Assembly (NCBI GenBank): GCA_910587815.1
Contig: CAJUNK010000002.1
Location: forward strand, 158,297-222,296
Length of the DNA: 64,000 nucleotides
Direction of reading: 5' to 3'
DNA from: Candidatus Gastranaerophilales bacterium
GTDB taxonomy: Bacteria; Cyanobacteriota; Vampirovibrionia; Gastranaerophilales; Gastranaerophilaceae
Position 1 is the first letter of the stretch, and each line of letters opens with the position of its first letter. A program made the position numbers and the translations under genes. The notes below the pieces were generated by a model. That model was not told the origin of the DNA. It saw only the letters and a list, made by a program, of their open reading frames with translations, and did not search any database. Positions 9,305 to 17,669 of the stretch are shown piece after piece.

Positions 9305-9448
9305 TGCTCCTGTGGGTGCCACGTCCCGGTGGCCTCGCATCCTATCCCACAGGGATGACGTTATCTGTAGCACTCGTACCTTGTGCACGGCTAAGGCCTC
9401 GTCGCCCATCAATAGTTTAAAAATCAAAACGACGAGTTTTGATTTTTT
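9305..9448. repeat. Dispersed repeat mosaic with a built-in hairpin
   Basis: Read on the minus strand it contains GAGGCCTTAGCCGTGCACAA, ATAACGTCATCCCTGTGGG and CACCCACAGGAGC, the modules also seen at 1-355 and 57661-57790. Its right end (9405-9448) has GCCCATCAATAGTTT followed by a hairpin, as in the copy at 31070-31113. No gene is evident. Confidence 0.65.
9419..9448 (-). terminator. Terminator of typA, embedded in repeat
   Basis: A 12-bp stem (AAAAATCAAAAC against GTTTTGATTTTT) with a 5-nt loop, 10 bp past the typA stop. Read from typA it ends in a run of T residues. The same hairpin with other loops is repeated at 30978-31005 and 31085-31113, so the repeat family seems to carry or have captured terminators. 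Confidence 0.65.
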
Positions 9449-9457
9449 CACCCTGGT

Positions 9458-11248
9458 TTATTTTATTTTTGTTAAATTTGCTTTTCTTATTCTTACATTT
9501 TCAGGGGTAACTTCCACAAGTTCATCTTCTGCAATATACTCAAGACAATCTTCCAAAGACATTAATCTTGGTGCTTGCAAAGTTACCATCACATCTGCGG
9601 TAGCACTTCTCATATTGGTTAATTTTTTAGTTTTACAAATATTGACTGCAATATCCTGCGGCCTATTGCATTCGCCAATTATCATACCTTTATAAACTTT
9701 TGTTTTAGGCGTTACAAAAAATACTCCCCTATCTTCAAACTGATGAAGAGCGTATGGAATAGCTTCGCCTTCTTCAAATGCAATTAAAGAACCGTTTCTT
9801 GGTTTTGTAATTTCACCAGCGTATGTGTCATATTTTTCAAAAGTGTGATACATAATACCTTCACCTTTTGTCATTCTAATAAATTCGGACCGGAAACCAA
9901 TTAAACCACGCGCAGGAATAATAAAATCAATATTATTTCTTTTTATGCCTGATTCCATATTTTGCATTTGGCCTTTTCTTTGAGATATTTTTTCAATCAC
10001 AGCCCCTGTGTATTCTTCAGGCACGTCTATAATTAAATTTTCATAAGGCTCAAGGGTTTCGCCGTTTGCATCCTTTTTGAAGATAACTTCAGGTTTTGAA
10101 ACCTGAAATTCATAGCCTTCACGTCTCATTGTTTCAATTAATATACCAAGGTGAAGCTCACCCCTGCCTGAAACTCTGAAAACATCGGTAGAATCAGTAT
10201 CTTCAACTCTTAAAGATACATTTTTTTCAAGTTCATAATAAAGACGTTTTCTAATTTGACGGCTTGTTACAAATTTTCCTTCAGTACCCGCAAAAGGAGA
10301 ATTATTTACACTGAAATTCATCTGCAATGTTGGTTCATCCACCTTTATTAAAGGTAATGCGGCAGGATTTACAACGCTTGACAGTGTTTCACCAATTTGA
10401 ATATCAGAAAAACCTGCAACACCAACAATATCACCAGATTCTGCTTCTTGGGTTTCAACACGTCCTAAATCTTTAAATTCAAATAATTTAACTATTTTAC
10501 CCTTTTCAAAAGAGCCATCTGTTTTAATTAAAGTCACATTTTCGCCTGATTTCATCTTACCATTTATAATGCGACCGATTGCAATTCTTCCAACATAATC
10601 ATTATAATCAAGTGTTGTTGCCTGGAATTGCAATGTGGCTTCATCGTCCCCTTTTGGCGGCTTAATATTTTCTAAAATGCAATCAAGCAACGGTATCATA
10701 TCTTTATTTTCATCAGCAAGCTCTTTTTTAGCAAATTTATGTAGAGAACTTGCATAAATTATTGGAAAATCAATCAATTCTTCATTATCAGTAAGTTCTG
10801 TAAATAAATCAAATACTTTATCAATTGTACCGTTTGGGTCTGCCCCTTGTTTATCAATTTTATTTACAACAACAATTATCTTTAAACCCAATTCAAGCGC
10901 TTTTGAAAGCACAAACCTTGTCTGCGGCATAGGACCTTCTTGAGCATCCACAATAAGTAAAGCCCCATCAACCATACCAAGCACTCGTTCAACCTCTCCG
11001 CCGAAATCCGCGTGCCCAGGGGTGTCTACAACGTTGATTTTCACACCTTTATAATCAACAGAAATATTCTTTGATAAAATTGTAATTCCGCGTTCTTTTT
11101 CGATATCGTTATTATCTAAAACGCGCACACCTGCTTCCTGGTGCTCTTTAAAAACCCCGGTTTGCTGCAAAATACAGTCTACAAGCGTGGTTTTACCGTG
11201 GTCAACGTGGGCAATAATTGCTATATTTCTAATATTCTTTTTTCTCAT
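9458..11248 (-). CDS. typA: Ribosome-associated GTPase TypA/BipA
   Basis: A translational GTPase related to EF-G and LepA that helps 50S assembly and stress or cold growth. At 596 residues it is the usual length. Motifs: AHVDHGKTTLVDCIL near residue 14, ERGITILSKN near 53, DTPGHADFGGEVERVL near 74 and NKIDKQGADP near 130. The family-specific C-terminal domain is present (PARGLIGFRSEFIRMTKGEG). It is a single-gene unit ending at a repeat-borne terminator; the start is the ATG giving MRKKNIRNIAIIAHVD. Confidence 0.97.
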   Translation of the reverse strand: MRKKNIRNIAIIAHVDHGKTTLVDCILQQTGVFKEHQEAGVRVLDNNDIEKERGITILSKNISVDYKGVKINVVDTPGHADFGGEVERVLGMVDGALLIVDAQEGPMPQTRFVLSKALELGLKIIVVVNKIDKQGADPNGTIDKVFDLFTELTDNEELIDFPIIYASSLHKFAKKELADENKDMIPLLDCILENIKPPKGDDEATLQFQATTLDYNDYVGRIAIGRIINGKMKSGENVTLIKTDGSFEKGKIVKLFEFKDLGRVETQEAESGDIVGVAGFSDIQIGETLSSVVNPAALPLIKVDEPTLQMNFSVNNSPFAGTEGKFVTSRQIRKRLYYELEKNVSLRVEDTDSTDVFRVSGRGELHLGILIETMRREGYEFQVSKPEVIFKKDANGETLEPYENLIIDVPEEYTGAVIEKISQRKGQMQNMESGIKRNNIDFIIPARGLIGFRSEFIRMTKGEGIMYHTFEKYDTYAGEITKPRNGSLIAFEEGEAIPYALHQFEDRGVFFVTPKTKVYKGMIIGECNRPQDIAVNICKTKKLTNMRSATADVMVTLQAPRLMSLEDCLEYIAEDELVEVTPENVRIRKANLTKIK

Positions 11249-11327
11249 TGTTGTTAATTTCCGTCTAGTCTATGATAATACTTTCAATTTTACAAAAATA
11301 ATTTTACAACAAAAAAATTAATTTGTA

Positions 11328-11837
11328 TTATGCATCAAAAATATTATCATCAGGATTATCTATGTACCTAACCATAGTAAGTCTGCCATTATCATCAAAA
11401 TCAGCATCGATTTCATTATATGAGTTTGTATACCTTGCTTTGCCTATTATTTCGGATAGTTCAAGCTCTTTTTCCATCCATATACGACTATATTTCATTG
11501 ATGCTTCGCTTTTACCAGCTTTATTAATCACTTTTTCAGCAACAATAGCATCTTTGCCTGTAAAAATATATGTATCTCCATCAACATTTTCAGTCACAAT
11601 GCCTGTTTTTGGAGTATAATCACCTATTTTTGCGCGTAAAAATTTGCCTATTATGTTCAAGGCTTTTTTGTCAATTGCAGACGTTTTTTTACCTTCTATT
11701 GCATTAATTATACTTTTTGTCTGCAAATCCATTTCAAAACCATCTTTACTGTATGGTGCAGATTCTGTATTTACCCTTATAACTTTACCAAAAGATGCAT
11801 TATGCAAATTTCCGTAATCTATATTGTTTACTCTCAT
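11328..11837 (-). CDS. Small F-x-G-type hypothetical protein
   Basis: 169 residues with no family I recognise. Near the N-terminus is NASFGKVIR, a variant of the motif seen in the 7324, 19145 and 32682 genes. The remainder is a soluble alpha/beta sequence with charged strands (TGIVTENVDGDTYIFTGKDA) and an acidic C-terminus (DNPDDNIFDA). No signal peptide or membrane span is visible. It lies between typA and the divergent glyA and appears to be transcribed alone. Confidence 0.65.
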   Translation of the reverse strand: MRVNNIDYGNLHNASFGKVIRVNTESAPYSKDGFEMDLQTKSIINAIEGKKTSAIDKKALNIIGKFLRAKIGDYTPKTGIVTENVDGDTYIFTGKDAIVAEKVINKAGKSEASMKYSRIWMEKELELSEIIGKARYTNSYNEIDADFDDNGRLTMVRYIDNPDDNIFDA

Positions 11838-11955
11838 TTTTAAAAATTCCTTTACTCGTTTTTAATATGAAGGCTCCTGAATTTAATTATTTGCTAATAA
11901 AATTATTTTTAAGGTAAAATAAAAAATAATTTATTATGTATGGAGGGGCAAAATA

Positions 11956-13191
11956 ATGGAATTAGATATTATAAAAAAGGCAGACCCTGAAGTTGCTGAA
12001 TATATTAAAAAGGAACTTGAAAGACAACAAAATACAATAGAATTAATTGCATCAGAAAATTTTACATCAACCGCTGTAATGGCAGCACAAGGAAGTGTTC
12101 TTACAAATAAATATGCAGAAGGAAAACCATATAAAAGGTTTTATAATGGCTGTGAAAACGTTGATAAAATTGAAGAATTAGCACAAAAAAGATGCTGCGA
12201 ATTATTCCATTGCGACCATGCCAATGTTCAGCCGCATTCAGGAGCACAAGCTAATATGGCCGTTTTTTTATACGCACTTAAAGCAGGTGATACTGTTATG
12301 GGAATGGATTTATCAAATGGCGGACATCTAACCCATGGTTCTCCTGTTAATTTTTCTGGAATGTATTTTAATATTGTAAGCTATGGCGTAAATGAAAATG
12401 GTGAAATAAATTATGATTCCCTGGAAGAACTTGCCCTTATACATAAACCAAAATTGATAATAGCAGGCGCTTCAAACTATTCAAAAATAATTGATTTTAA
12501 AAGATTTAAAGAAATTGCAGATAAGGTTGGCGCATACCTTATGGCAGATATAGCGCACATTGCAGCACTTGTTGCCGCAGGCGAACATCCAAGCCCTGTA
12601 CCTTATGCAGATTTTGTAACAACAACCACCCACAAAACTCTAAGAGGCCCAAGGGGCGGTATTATAATGTGTAAAGAAGAGCATGCAGCAGGCATTGATA
12701 AAGCAGTATTCCCAGGAATTCAAGGTGGACCCTTAGAACATGTTATTGCAGCAAAAGCAATTGCGCTAAAAGAAGCACTTTCACCTGAATTTAAGGAATA
12801 TGCAAAACAAATAATCATAAATGCAAAAACTTTATGCAAAACATTGATGGATGAAGGTATTGATATTGTGGGTTCAGATACCCAAAATCACCTGATGACA
12901 ATAGATTTAAGACGTTTTGATAAAACAGGAAAAGATATTGCAAATAAACTCGAAGAAGTGGGCATTACGGCAAATAAAAATACTGTTCCAAACGACCCTA
13001 AAAGTCCATTTGTAACATCAGGCGTCAGGATTGGCGTACCTGCTGCAACAACACGCGGTTTTAAAGAAAATGAAATGATACAAATCGGCAAAATTATAGC
13101 TGATACAATAAAAAATACTGATACAAAAGAAAATTTAAGACAAAGAACACTAGAATTGTGTCAAAAATTTCCTTTGTATCCAAATATATAA
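11956..13191 (+). CDS. glyA: Serine hydroxymethyltransferase
   Basis: PLP enzyme interconverting serine and glycine and loading tetrahydrofolate with one-carbon units. 411 residues, the normal bacterial length. Signatures: IELIASENFTS near 27, YAEGKPYKRFYNGCENVD near 54, and the PLP-lysine segment TTTTHKTLRGPRGG near 220. A strong GGAGGGG site lies upstream of the ATG. It is followed after 21 bp by the WecA/TagO-type gene in the same direction, so the two are probably co-transcribed. Confidence 0.97.
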   Translation: MELDIIKKADPEVAEYIKKELERQQNTIELIASENFTSTAVMAAQGSVLTNKYAEGKPYKRFYNGCENVDKIEELAQKRCCELFHCDHANVQPHSGAQANMAVFLYALKAGDTVMGMDLSNGGHLTHGSPVNFSGMYFNIVSYGVNENGEINYDSLEELALIHKPKLIIAGASNYSKIIDFKRFKEIADKVGAYLMADIAHIAALVAAGEHPSPVPYADFVTTTTHKTLRGPRGGIIMCKEEHAAGIDKAVFPGIQGGPLEHVIAAKAIALKEALSPEFKEYAKQIIINAKTLCKTLMDEGIDIVGSDTQNHLMTIDLRRFDKTGKDIANKLEEVGITANKNTVPNDPKSPFVTSGVRIGVPAATTRGFKENEMIQIGKIIADTIKNTDTKENLRQRTLELCQKFPLYPNI

Positions 13192-13212
13192 TAATGGAGC
13201 AAAAAGACTGTT

Positions 13213-14259
13213 ATGATTAAACTAACACAGGCACAAATATTAGGCGCAATAATAGCTTATCTTTTAGGCGTTTTTATAGTTCCAATTGTCATATATTTTT
13301 CAGACAAGGCAGGGCTTGTAGATGTTCCAAATGAAAGAAAAATCCATCATGGAAAAATATCCCGTCTTGGTGGTGTTGCCATTTGGCTTTCAATTATGTT
13401 GACATTTTTATCTCTTGTTCTTTTAAGCCAATATCCTTCAGGACAATTGCTTTCAGGAATTATTGCGGGCGGTTCTTTAATGTTTCTTTTGGGGCTTGTA
13501 GATGATATTTTTTGCCTAAATGCAAAATTTAAATTATTTATACAAATTGCAATAGCTACTATAGTAATCCTTTTAGGGGTTAGAATAGAAAGCATTTATA
13601 TCCCATTTTCAAACCCTGTAGAGCTTGGTTTTTGGTCTTATCCTATTTCTTTATTATGGATTGTAGGCATATCAAATGCCATAAATTTCATAGATGGTAT
13701 TGATGGGCTTGCTGGCAGTATTGTTACAATTAGTTCTTTTGCAATAGGAATTATTGCAATGGTTGTAACGCCTGCTCTTCCGATTCCTGCCCTTGTGGCA
13801 TTCATACTTTTGGGGGCAATGCTTGCATTTTTAACATACAATTACAACCCGGCAAAAATCTTTATGGGAGATTCAGGCGCACTTTATGCAGGCTTTTTGC
13901 TTGCAACACTTTCTATCACAGGGGTTGCAAAAACATCAGGACATTTAATGTATTTGCCTTTGTTAATTCTTGCAGTGCCTATGCTTGATGTAGCTTATTC
14001 AAGCATAAGACGCATTATGAAAGGCCAAAGCCCTTTTGTTGCAGATTCAGAACACATACATCATAAATTATTACATGCCGGCCTTTCCCAGGATGCTGCG
14101 GTATTACTTTTAGCATCAGTTTCTTTTGCTTGTGCCATTATTGCAATTTTAATTGCAGGTTCTTTGAGCAAATATTATATCTTTGCAATAGCTGTAATTT
14201 TGATTTTATTTATCCTGAATATCGTATCAAAATCAATCAAAAAACGTCCTGAAGAATAA
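13213..14259 (+). CDS. Polyprenyl-phosphate N-acetylhexosamine-1-phosphate transferase (WecA/TagO type)
   Basis: A 348-residue membrane enzyme of the MraY/WecA superfamily, expected to move a sugar-1-phosphate onto undecaprenyl phosphate and so start a surface glycan. Motifs visible: GLVDVPNERKIHHGKISRLGG near residue 34, LVDDIFCLNAKFKLF near 97, NAINFIDGIDGLAG near 155, FMGDSGALYAGF near 216 and the cytoplasmic HIHHKLLHAGL near 275. About ten membrane spans. It resembles WecA/TagO/Rfe rather than MraY because of the HIHH loop. The exact sugar cannot be told from sequence. Confidence 0.92.
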   Translation: MIKLTQAQILGAIIAYLLGVFIVPIVIYFSDKAGLVDVPNERKIHHGKISRLGGVAIWLSIMLTFLSLVLLSQYPSGQLLSGIIAGGSLMFLLGLVDDIFCLNAKFKLFIQIAIATIVILLGVRIESIYIPFSNPVELGFWSYPISLLWIVGISNAINFIDGIDGLAGSIVTISSFAIGIIAMVVTPALPIPALVAFILLGAMLAFLTYNYNPAKIFMGDSGALYAGFLLATLSITGVAKTSGHLMYLPLLILAVPMLDVAYSSIRRIMKGQSPFVADSEHIHHKLLHAGLSQDAAVLLLASVSFACAIIAILIAGSLSKYYIFAIAVILILFILNIVSKSIKKRPEE

Positions 14260-14317
14260 TATTAAAAAATCTATACAATTTGACTTTTTGTAAAGATTTT
14301 TTTATGCTTATAAATAA

Positions 14318-14608
14318 ATGAACAAACGTTGGTATGATGCAGAACCTGTTATAAAAAATGCCATTAATTTAATTCAAAATGCAGATAATGAAAAACAGAA
14401 TTTAATGGTTGATTTTATAATACGTGAAGCAAAAAACCTCGGTGTTGAGATAGAGGAAAAAACCTTTGATTGTTTTTGGCATAAAAGACAGGATGAAAGT
14501 GCAAAATATTTTATGGCGCTTGAATGTCTGAAAGCCATGGAGGATGAGGCAAAACGCGAATTAGCATTTAAAATAATTTCAGCGTTTAAAAATACACCAC
14601 ATACATAA
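14318..14608 (+). CDS. Hypothetical 96-residue protein
   Basis: A small soluble helical protein of unknown function (MNKRWYDAEPVIKNAINLI, later KYFMALECLKAMEDEAKREL). A TTGACT box and TATGCT box 17 nt apart at 14280-14308 end 9 nt before the ATG, giving a very short or absent leader. It precedes the SpoIID-like gene by about 50 bp, but that gene has its own promoter-like box. Confidence 0.6.
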   Translation: MNKRWYDAEPVIKNAINLIQNADNEKQNLMVDFIIREAKNLGVEIEEKTFDCFWHKRQDESAKYFMALECLKAMEDEAKRELAFKIISAFKNTPHT

Positions 14609-14659
14609 ATACTGTATTTGTCTGATGACTATATATAAGGGTCTTACTAAAATTTAATT

Positions 14660-15538
14660 ATGAAAAAGTATTGCATCACATTAATAATTACAATTTTAAC
14701 AATATTATCCAATATTGGCCCTTGCCATGCCATAAAAATCGGCCTGGATGAAAATATTAAACAAACATACGTTGGAACTTCAAAAGCAGGGCAAATTTTA
14801 GACGGTAGAAGCAAAAAGCCTCTCTATTTCACAAAGGCCCTTGTTCCATACACAATAAAGGCACACAATGATGTAATTGTAATTAAAATCAATGGAAAAT
14901 ATTACAGCCTTGGCACAAATTTTGTAATAATTCAAAATAAAGAACAAAAGGGTTTTCTTGCCACCAACAAAAAATGGTATAGGGGCGATATTATAATTTA
15001 TAACTATAATAAAAAACTTATAGTTGTAAATAATGTTCCTTTAGAAGAATATTTAATGGGTGTTGTGCCTTCTGAAATGCCCCCTGCGTGGAATATTGAA
15101 GCACACAAAGCTCAAGCAATTGCAGCAAGAAGCTATGCAATTGCAAACCTTGGAAAAAGAAAAACCATGGGCTATGACCTGAAGGATACTCCTCAAGATC
15201 AAACTTACGGCGGTGCATCATCTGAAACAAAACAAACTACGCGTGCTGTCTTAGAAACAAGGGGAATAGTATTAACACATGATAGAAAAATAATTCCAGC
15301 ATACTATCATGCTTCATCAGGTGGCAAAACTGTTGGCTCAGGCGCTGTTTGGGCAAAAGATTTACCATATATTAAATCAGTTCCAGGATATGATGATGGC
15401 ATAAGAAAAAATGGTCATGGCGTGGGAATGAGCCAACATGGCGCAAATAACCTTGCAAACAAAGGATATAACGCATATCAGATTTTAAATTATTTTTACA
15501 AAAACGTAAAATTTTCAGTTACAAAGAACGAATACTAA
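14660..15538 (+). CDS. SpoIID/LytB-domain secreted protein, short form
   Basis: 292 residues with an N-terminal signal peptide (about 1-24, ending PCHA). The SpoIID/LytB domain fills the rest: VPLEEYLMGVVPSEMPPAW near 130, AHKAQAIAARSYAIANLG near 148, YHASSGGKT near 220 and HGVGMSQHGANNLANKGYN near 253. Family members act on peptidoglycan glycan chains, as lytic enzymes or enhancers. A TAAAAT box at 14648-14653 sits 6 nt before the ATG, suggesting a leaderless mRNA. A longer paralogue is at 26721. The organism need not sporulate; cyanobacteria carry such proteins. Confidence 0.88.
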   Translation: MKKYCITLIITILTILSNIGPCHAIKIGLDENIKQTYVGTSKAGQILDGRSKKPLYFTKALVPYTIKAHNDVIVIKINGKYYSLGTNFVIIQNKEQKGFLATNKKWYRGDIIIYNYNKKLIVVNNVPLEEYLMGVVPSEMPPAWNIEAHKAQAIAARSYAIANLGKRKTMGYDLKDTPQDQTYGGASSETKQTTRAVLETRGIVLTHDRKIIPAYYHASSGGKTVGSGAVWAKDLPYIKSVPGYDDGIRKNGHGVGMSQHGANNLANKGYNAYQILNYFYKNVKFSVTKNEY

Positions 15539-15540
15539 AT

Positions 15541-15710
15541 ACGCAAGCCTGCGTTCTAAAGGGATAAACTCGAGTTTACGGCTGGAACATATACTATGGC
15601 AACAAGGCCTTAGCTGCGCACAAGATACAAGTGTTACAAATAATATCATACACAGAATAAGGAGGTTTTAGCCGCAGCGCAGCAATATTTAATTGCATGG
15701 GCGGATAAGC
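15541..15710. repeat. Dispersed repeat mosaic upstream of hup
   Basis: Contains a variant of the CTGGAACATA / AAGGCCTTAGCTG module, then a 40-bp unit at 15669-15708 (GCCGCAGCGCAGCAAT, later GGGCGGATAA). That unit recurs at 16248-16287 with 38 of 40 bases identical, so hup lies between two direct copies. The remaining 15711-15892 holds the hup promoter region; no other gene seen. Confidence 0.65.
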
Positions 15711-15892
15711 GCACAATCCTGGGTCTTGAACAAACTACGTTAAAAGCCATCATGGCGCCTTTTTGCACTGTTATAAAAAACGAAAAGTCACTGAAATTAG
15801 TACATTTAAATGTTAAATTTACTTAAAACACTTGCAAATAAAGGATAAAGAGATATAATAAAGTAGTAAATTTAAAGAAAGGGTTCAAAGGA

Positions 15893-16165
15893 ATGAACAA
15901 AGAAGAATTAGTAAAAGAAGTTTCACAACAAGCAAAATTATCACAAAAACAAACTACAGAAGTTATAGCAGCGCTTCTTGACACAATTGAAAAAACAGTT
16001 TCAAAAGGTAAAAAAGTTACTTTAGTAGGTTTTGGTACTTTTGAATCTAGAAAACGTGCAGCTAGAACAGGCCGCAACCCACAAACAGGTAAAGAAATTA
16101 AAATTGCTGCAAAAACTGTTCCTGCATTTTCTGCTGGTAAAAAATTCAAAGAATTAGTTAAATAA
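15893..16165 (+). CDS. hup: DNA-binding protein HU
   Basis: Nucleoid-associated HU family protein, 90 residues. Recognised by MNKEELVKEVSQQAKLSQKQ, the VTLVGFGTFESRKRAARTGR segment and the DNA-contact arm NPQTGKEIKIAAKTVPAFSAGK, with FKELVK at the end. It binds and bends DNA non-specifically as a dimer. GAAAGGGTTCAAAGGA precedes the start. It is monocistronic, bounded by direct repeat copies, and its terminator is at 16347-16378. Confidence 0.97.
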   Translation: MNKEELVKEVSQQAKLSQKQTTEVIAALLDTIEKTVSKGKKVTLVGFGTFESRKRAARTGRNPQTGKEIKIAAKTVPAFSAGKKFKELVK

Positions 16166-16169
16166 AAAC

Positions 16170-16335
16170 GCGCAAGCCGAGGCTCCCAATGACAATGGCG
16201 ATGAGCCATTGGAATGGAGCTGTACGGTGCCGCCGTTGCGCAGGCTATAGCCGCAGCGCAGCAATCTTTAATTGCACGGGCGGATAAAACGTGCGAGCCA
16301 GGGTTCCCAACAAATTTACGGGAACCGAGCGCAAA
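16170..16335. repeat. Dispersed repeat mosaic downstream of hup
   Basis: Starts GCGCAAGCCGAGGCTCCCA, continues with a TGGAGCTGTACGGTGCCGC segment also found reversed near 58765-58825, and ends with the second 40-bp unit at 16248-16287 and a GCGAGCCAGGGTTCCCA segment. No gene seen. Confidence 0.6.
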
Positions 16336-16346
16336 AATAATTCTTT

Positions 16347-16378
16347 AAAAGACCAAATCTAATAGATTTGGTCTTTTT
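16347..16378 (+). terminator. Intrinsic terminator downstream of hup
   Basis: A 13-bp perfect stem (AAAAGACCAAATC and its complement) with a 5-nt loop, ending in a T run. It closes the hup transcript and separates it from infC. Confidence 0.85.
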
Positions 16379-16475
16379 GCACTAATAAACTTCTTACCAA
16401 TAAAGCCTTCATATATGTACATTTAAAGCACTTTATGATAAAATCATCAAGTAATAGAAAAAAGGAGATACAACA

Positions 16476-17009
16476 ATTAGCAAAAATGATATGAAAACCA
16501 AGGAATTGGTTAATGAAAAAATCAGGGCACGCGAGGTTATGCTTATTGACGATGAAGGAGTGAACCATGGCGCAACACCAACATCAAAAGCCCTAGAAAT
16601 GGCAAAAGATAAAGGTTTAGACCTTGTTGTTGTATCACCAAATCAGGCTCCGCCAGTTGCAAAAATTTTGGATTGGGGCAAATATAAATACGAAACAGAA
16701 AAAAGAGCCAAAGAAGCCAGGAAAAAACAGCATACTATTGATATTAAAGAAGTAAAAATGCGCTATAAAATCGACACCCACGATTATGAAGTGCGCCTTA
16801 AAAGTACTAAAAAATTCATAGCGCAGGGAAACAAAGTAAAAGTTGTGGTTATGCTTCGCGGCCGCGAAATGCAGCATAATAAACTTGCTATTGATTTAGC
16901 AAATAAATTTTTGGCTGATGTTGAAGAAAGCACAATTATTGTTGAAAAAAAACCAGCACTTGAAGGCAGAAATGTTGTAATGGTACTGGCTCCAGCAAAT
17001 AATAAATAA
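16476..17009 (+). CDS. infC: Translation initiation factor IF-3 with AUU start
   Basis: IF-3 binds the 30S subunit and checks start codon and initiator tRNA pairing. I place the start at an ATT codon (16476-16478). AAAGGAGA lies about 8 nt upstream of it, the reading frame upstream is closed by TAG at 16455, and the protein then begins ISKND before the conserved NEKIRAREVMLIDD. The first in-frame ATG (16491) is 23 nt from that site. This gives 177 residues. Internal landmarks include APPVAKILDWGKYKYE and the C-domain EVKMRYKIDTHDYEVRLK. An AUU start is the classical autoregulation device of infC. rpmI and rplT do not follow. Confidence 0.95.
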   Translation: MSKNDMKTKELVNEKIRAREVMLIDDEGVNHGATPTSKALEMAKDKGLDLVVVSPNQAPPVAKILDWGKYKYETEKRAKEARKKQHTIDIKEVKMRYKIDTHDYEVRLKSTKKFIAQGNKVKVVVMLRGREMQHNKLAIDLANKFLADVEESTIIVEKKPALEGRNVVMVLAPANNK

Positions 17010-17026
17010 AGAAAATAAAAATATTC

Positions 17027-17060
17027 GCGTCCTGTATATTAAAATATACAGGCGCTTTTT
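17027..17060 (+). terminator. Intrinsic terminator of infC
   Basis: Stem CCTGTATAT / ATATACAGG extended by GCG/CGC around a single bulged T, short loop, then TTTTT. It ends the infC transcript, consistent with infC being monocistronic here. Confidence 0.8.
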
Positions 17061-17081
17061 AAACTATTAGAAGGGATGATA

Positions 17082-17579
17082 ATGTTCAGACAAATGCGCA
17101 GAAAAAAGCAGGAATTAGAACAGGAAGAAAATATTAAAATTCTCCAAAATGGCAAAACAGGTATTATTTCTGTGCTTGGAGATGAAGATTATCCTTATGG
17201 AGTGCCTATAAACTATATTTATTTAGATTCTAAAATTTACTTTCACTGCGCAAGAGAAGGTCACAAAATTGACGCCATTAAAAAACATAATAAAGTTTCA
17301 TTTTGTGTTATCGATAAAGATATTGTTGTACCAAAAGTTTTTGGCACAGATTTTAAAAGCACAATAGCATTCGGCAAGGCATACATTATGGAAGAAAACA
17401 AAACAATGCCTATAATACAAGCTTTCACAAAAAAATATTGCCCAAATGAAACTATTGAAAATATCCAAAAAGAAATTGACAAAGATTTTAGCCGCCTATG
17501 CATAGTGAAAATTGAAATAGAGCATTTAACAGGAAAACAGGCGATAGATTTTGTAAGAAAGACTGCTATTAAACTTTAA
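17082..17579 (+). CDS. Nim-like pyridoxamine-phosphate-oxidase-family flavoprotein
   Basis: About 165 residues of the FMN-binding split-barrel family related to NimA/5-nitroimidazole reductases. Typical features are GKTGIISVLGDEDYPYGVPINYIY, then KIYFHCAREGHKIDAIKKHNKVSFCVI, and a late segment near LCIVKIEIEHLTGKQAID. Probable flavin-dependent reductase or haem/flavin binder in the cytoplasm; substrate unknown. Two ATGs compete (17076 and 17082); AAGGG spaced 6 nt favours 17082. Confidence 0.85.
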   Translation: MFRQMRRKKQELEQEENIKILQNGKTGIISVLGDEDYPYGVPINYIYLDSKIYFHCAREGHKIDAIKKHNKVSFCVIDKDIVVPKVFGTDFKSTIAFGKAYIMEENKTMPIIQAFTKKYCPNETIENIQKEIDKDFSRLCIVKIEIEHLTGKQAIDFVRKTAIKL

Positions 17580-17610
17580 AAAACTGCCTAAAAAGTCATT
17601 CAAAAAATTT

Positions 17611-17641
17611 AAAAAACCCCGCCTCATTAAAAGCGGGGTTT
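17611..17641. terminator. Bidirectional terminator between converging genes
   Basis: Stem AAACCCCGC with its complement, 10-nt loop, A-rich on the left and T-rich on the right. It lies between the Nim-like gene and the converging MFS gene and can serve both. Confidence 0.85.
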
Positions 17642-17669
17642 AAATATTTATTGTTTTAAAAAACGTTTT

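Noticed and set aside
9198..9695. 165-codon plus-strand ORF across the repeat and the 3' end of typA
   Set aside because: Antisense to typA over most of its length and composed of repeat DNA in the remainder.
15823..16209. 128-codon minus-strand ORF over hup
   Set aside because: Antisense to a clear HU gene.
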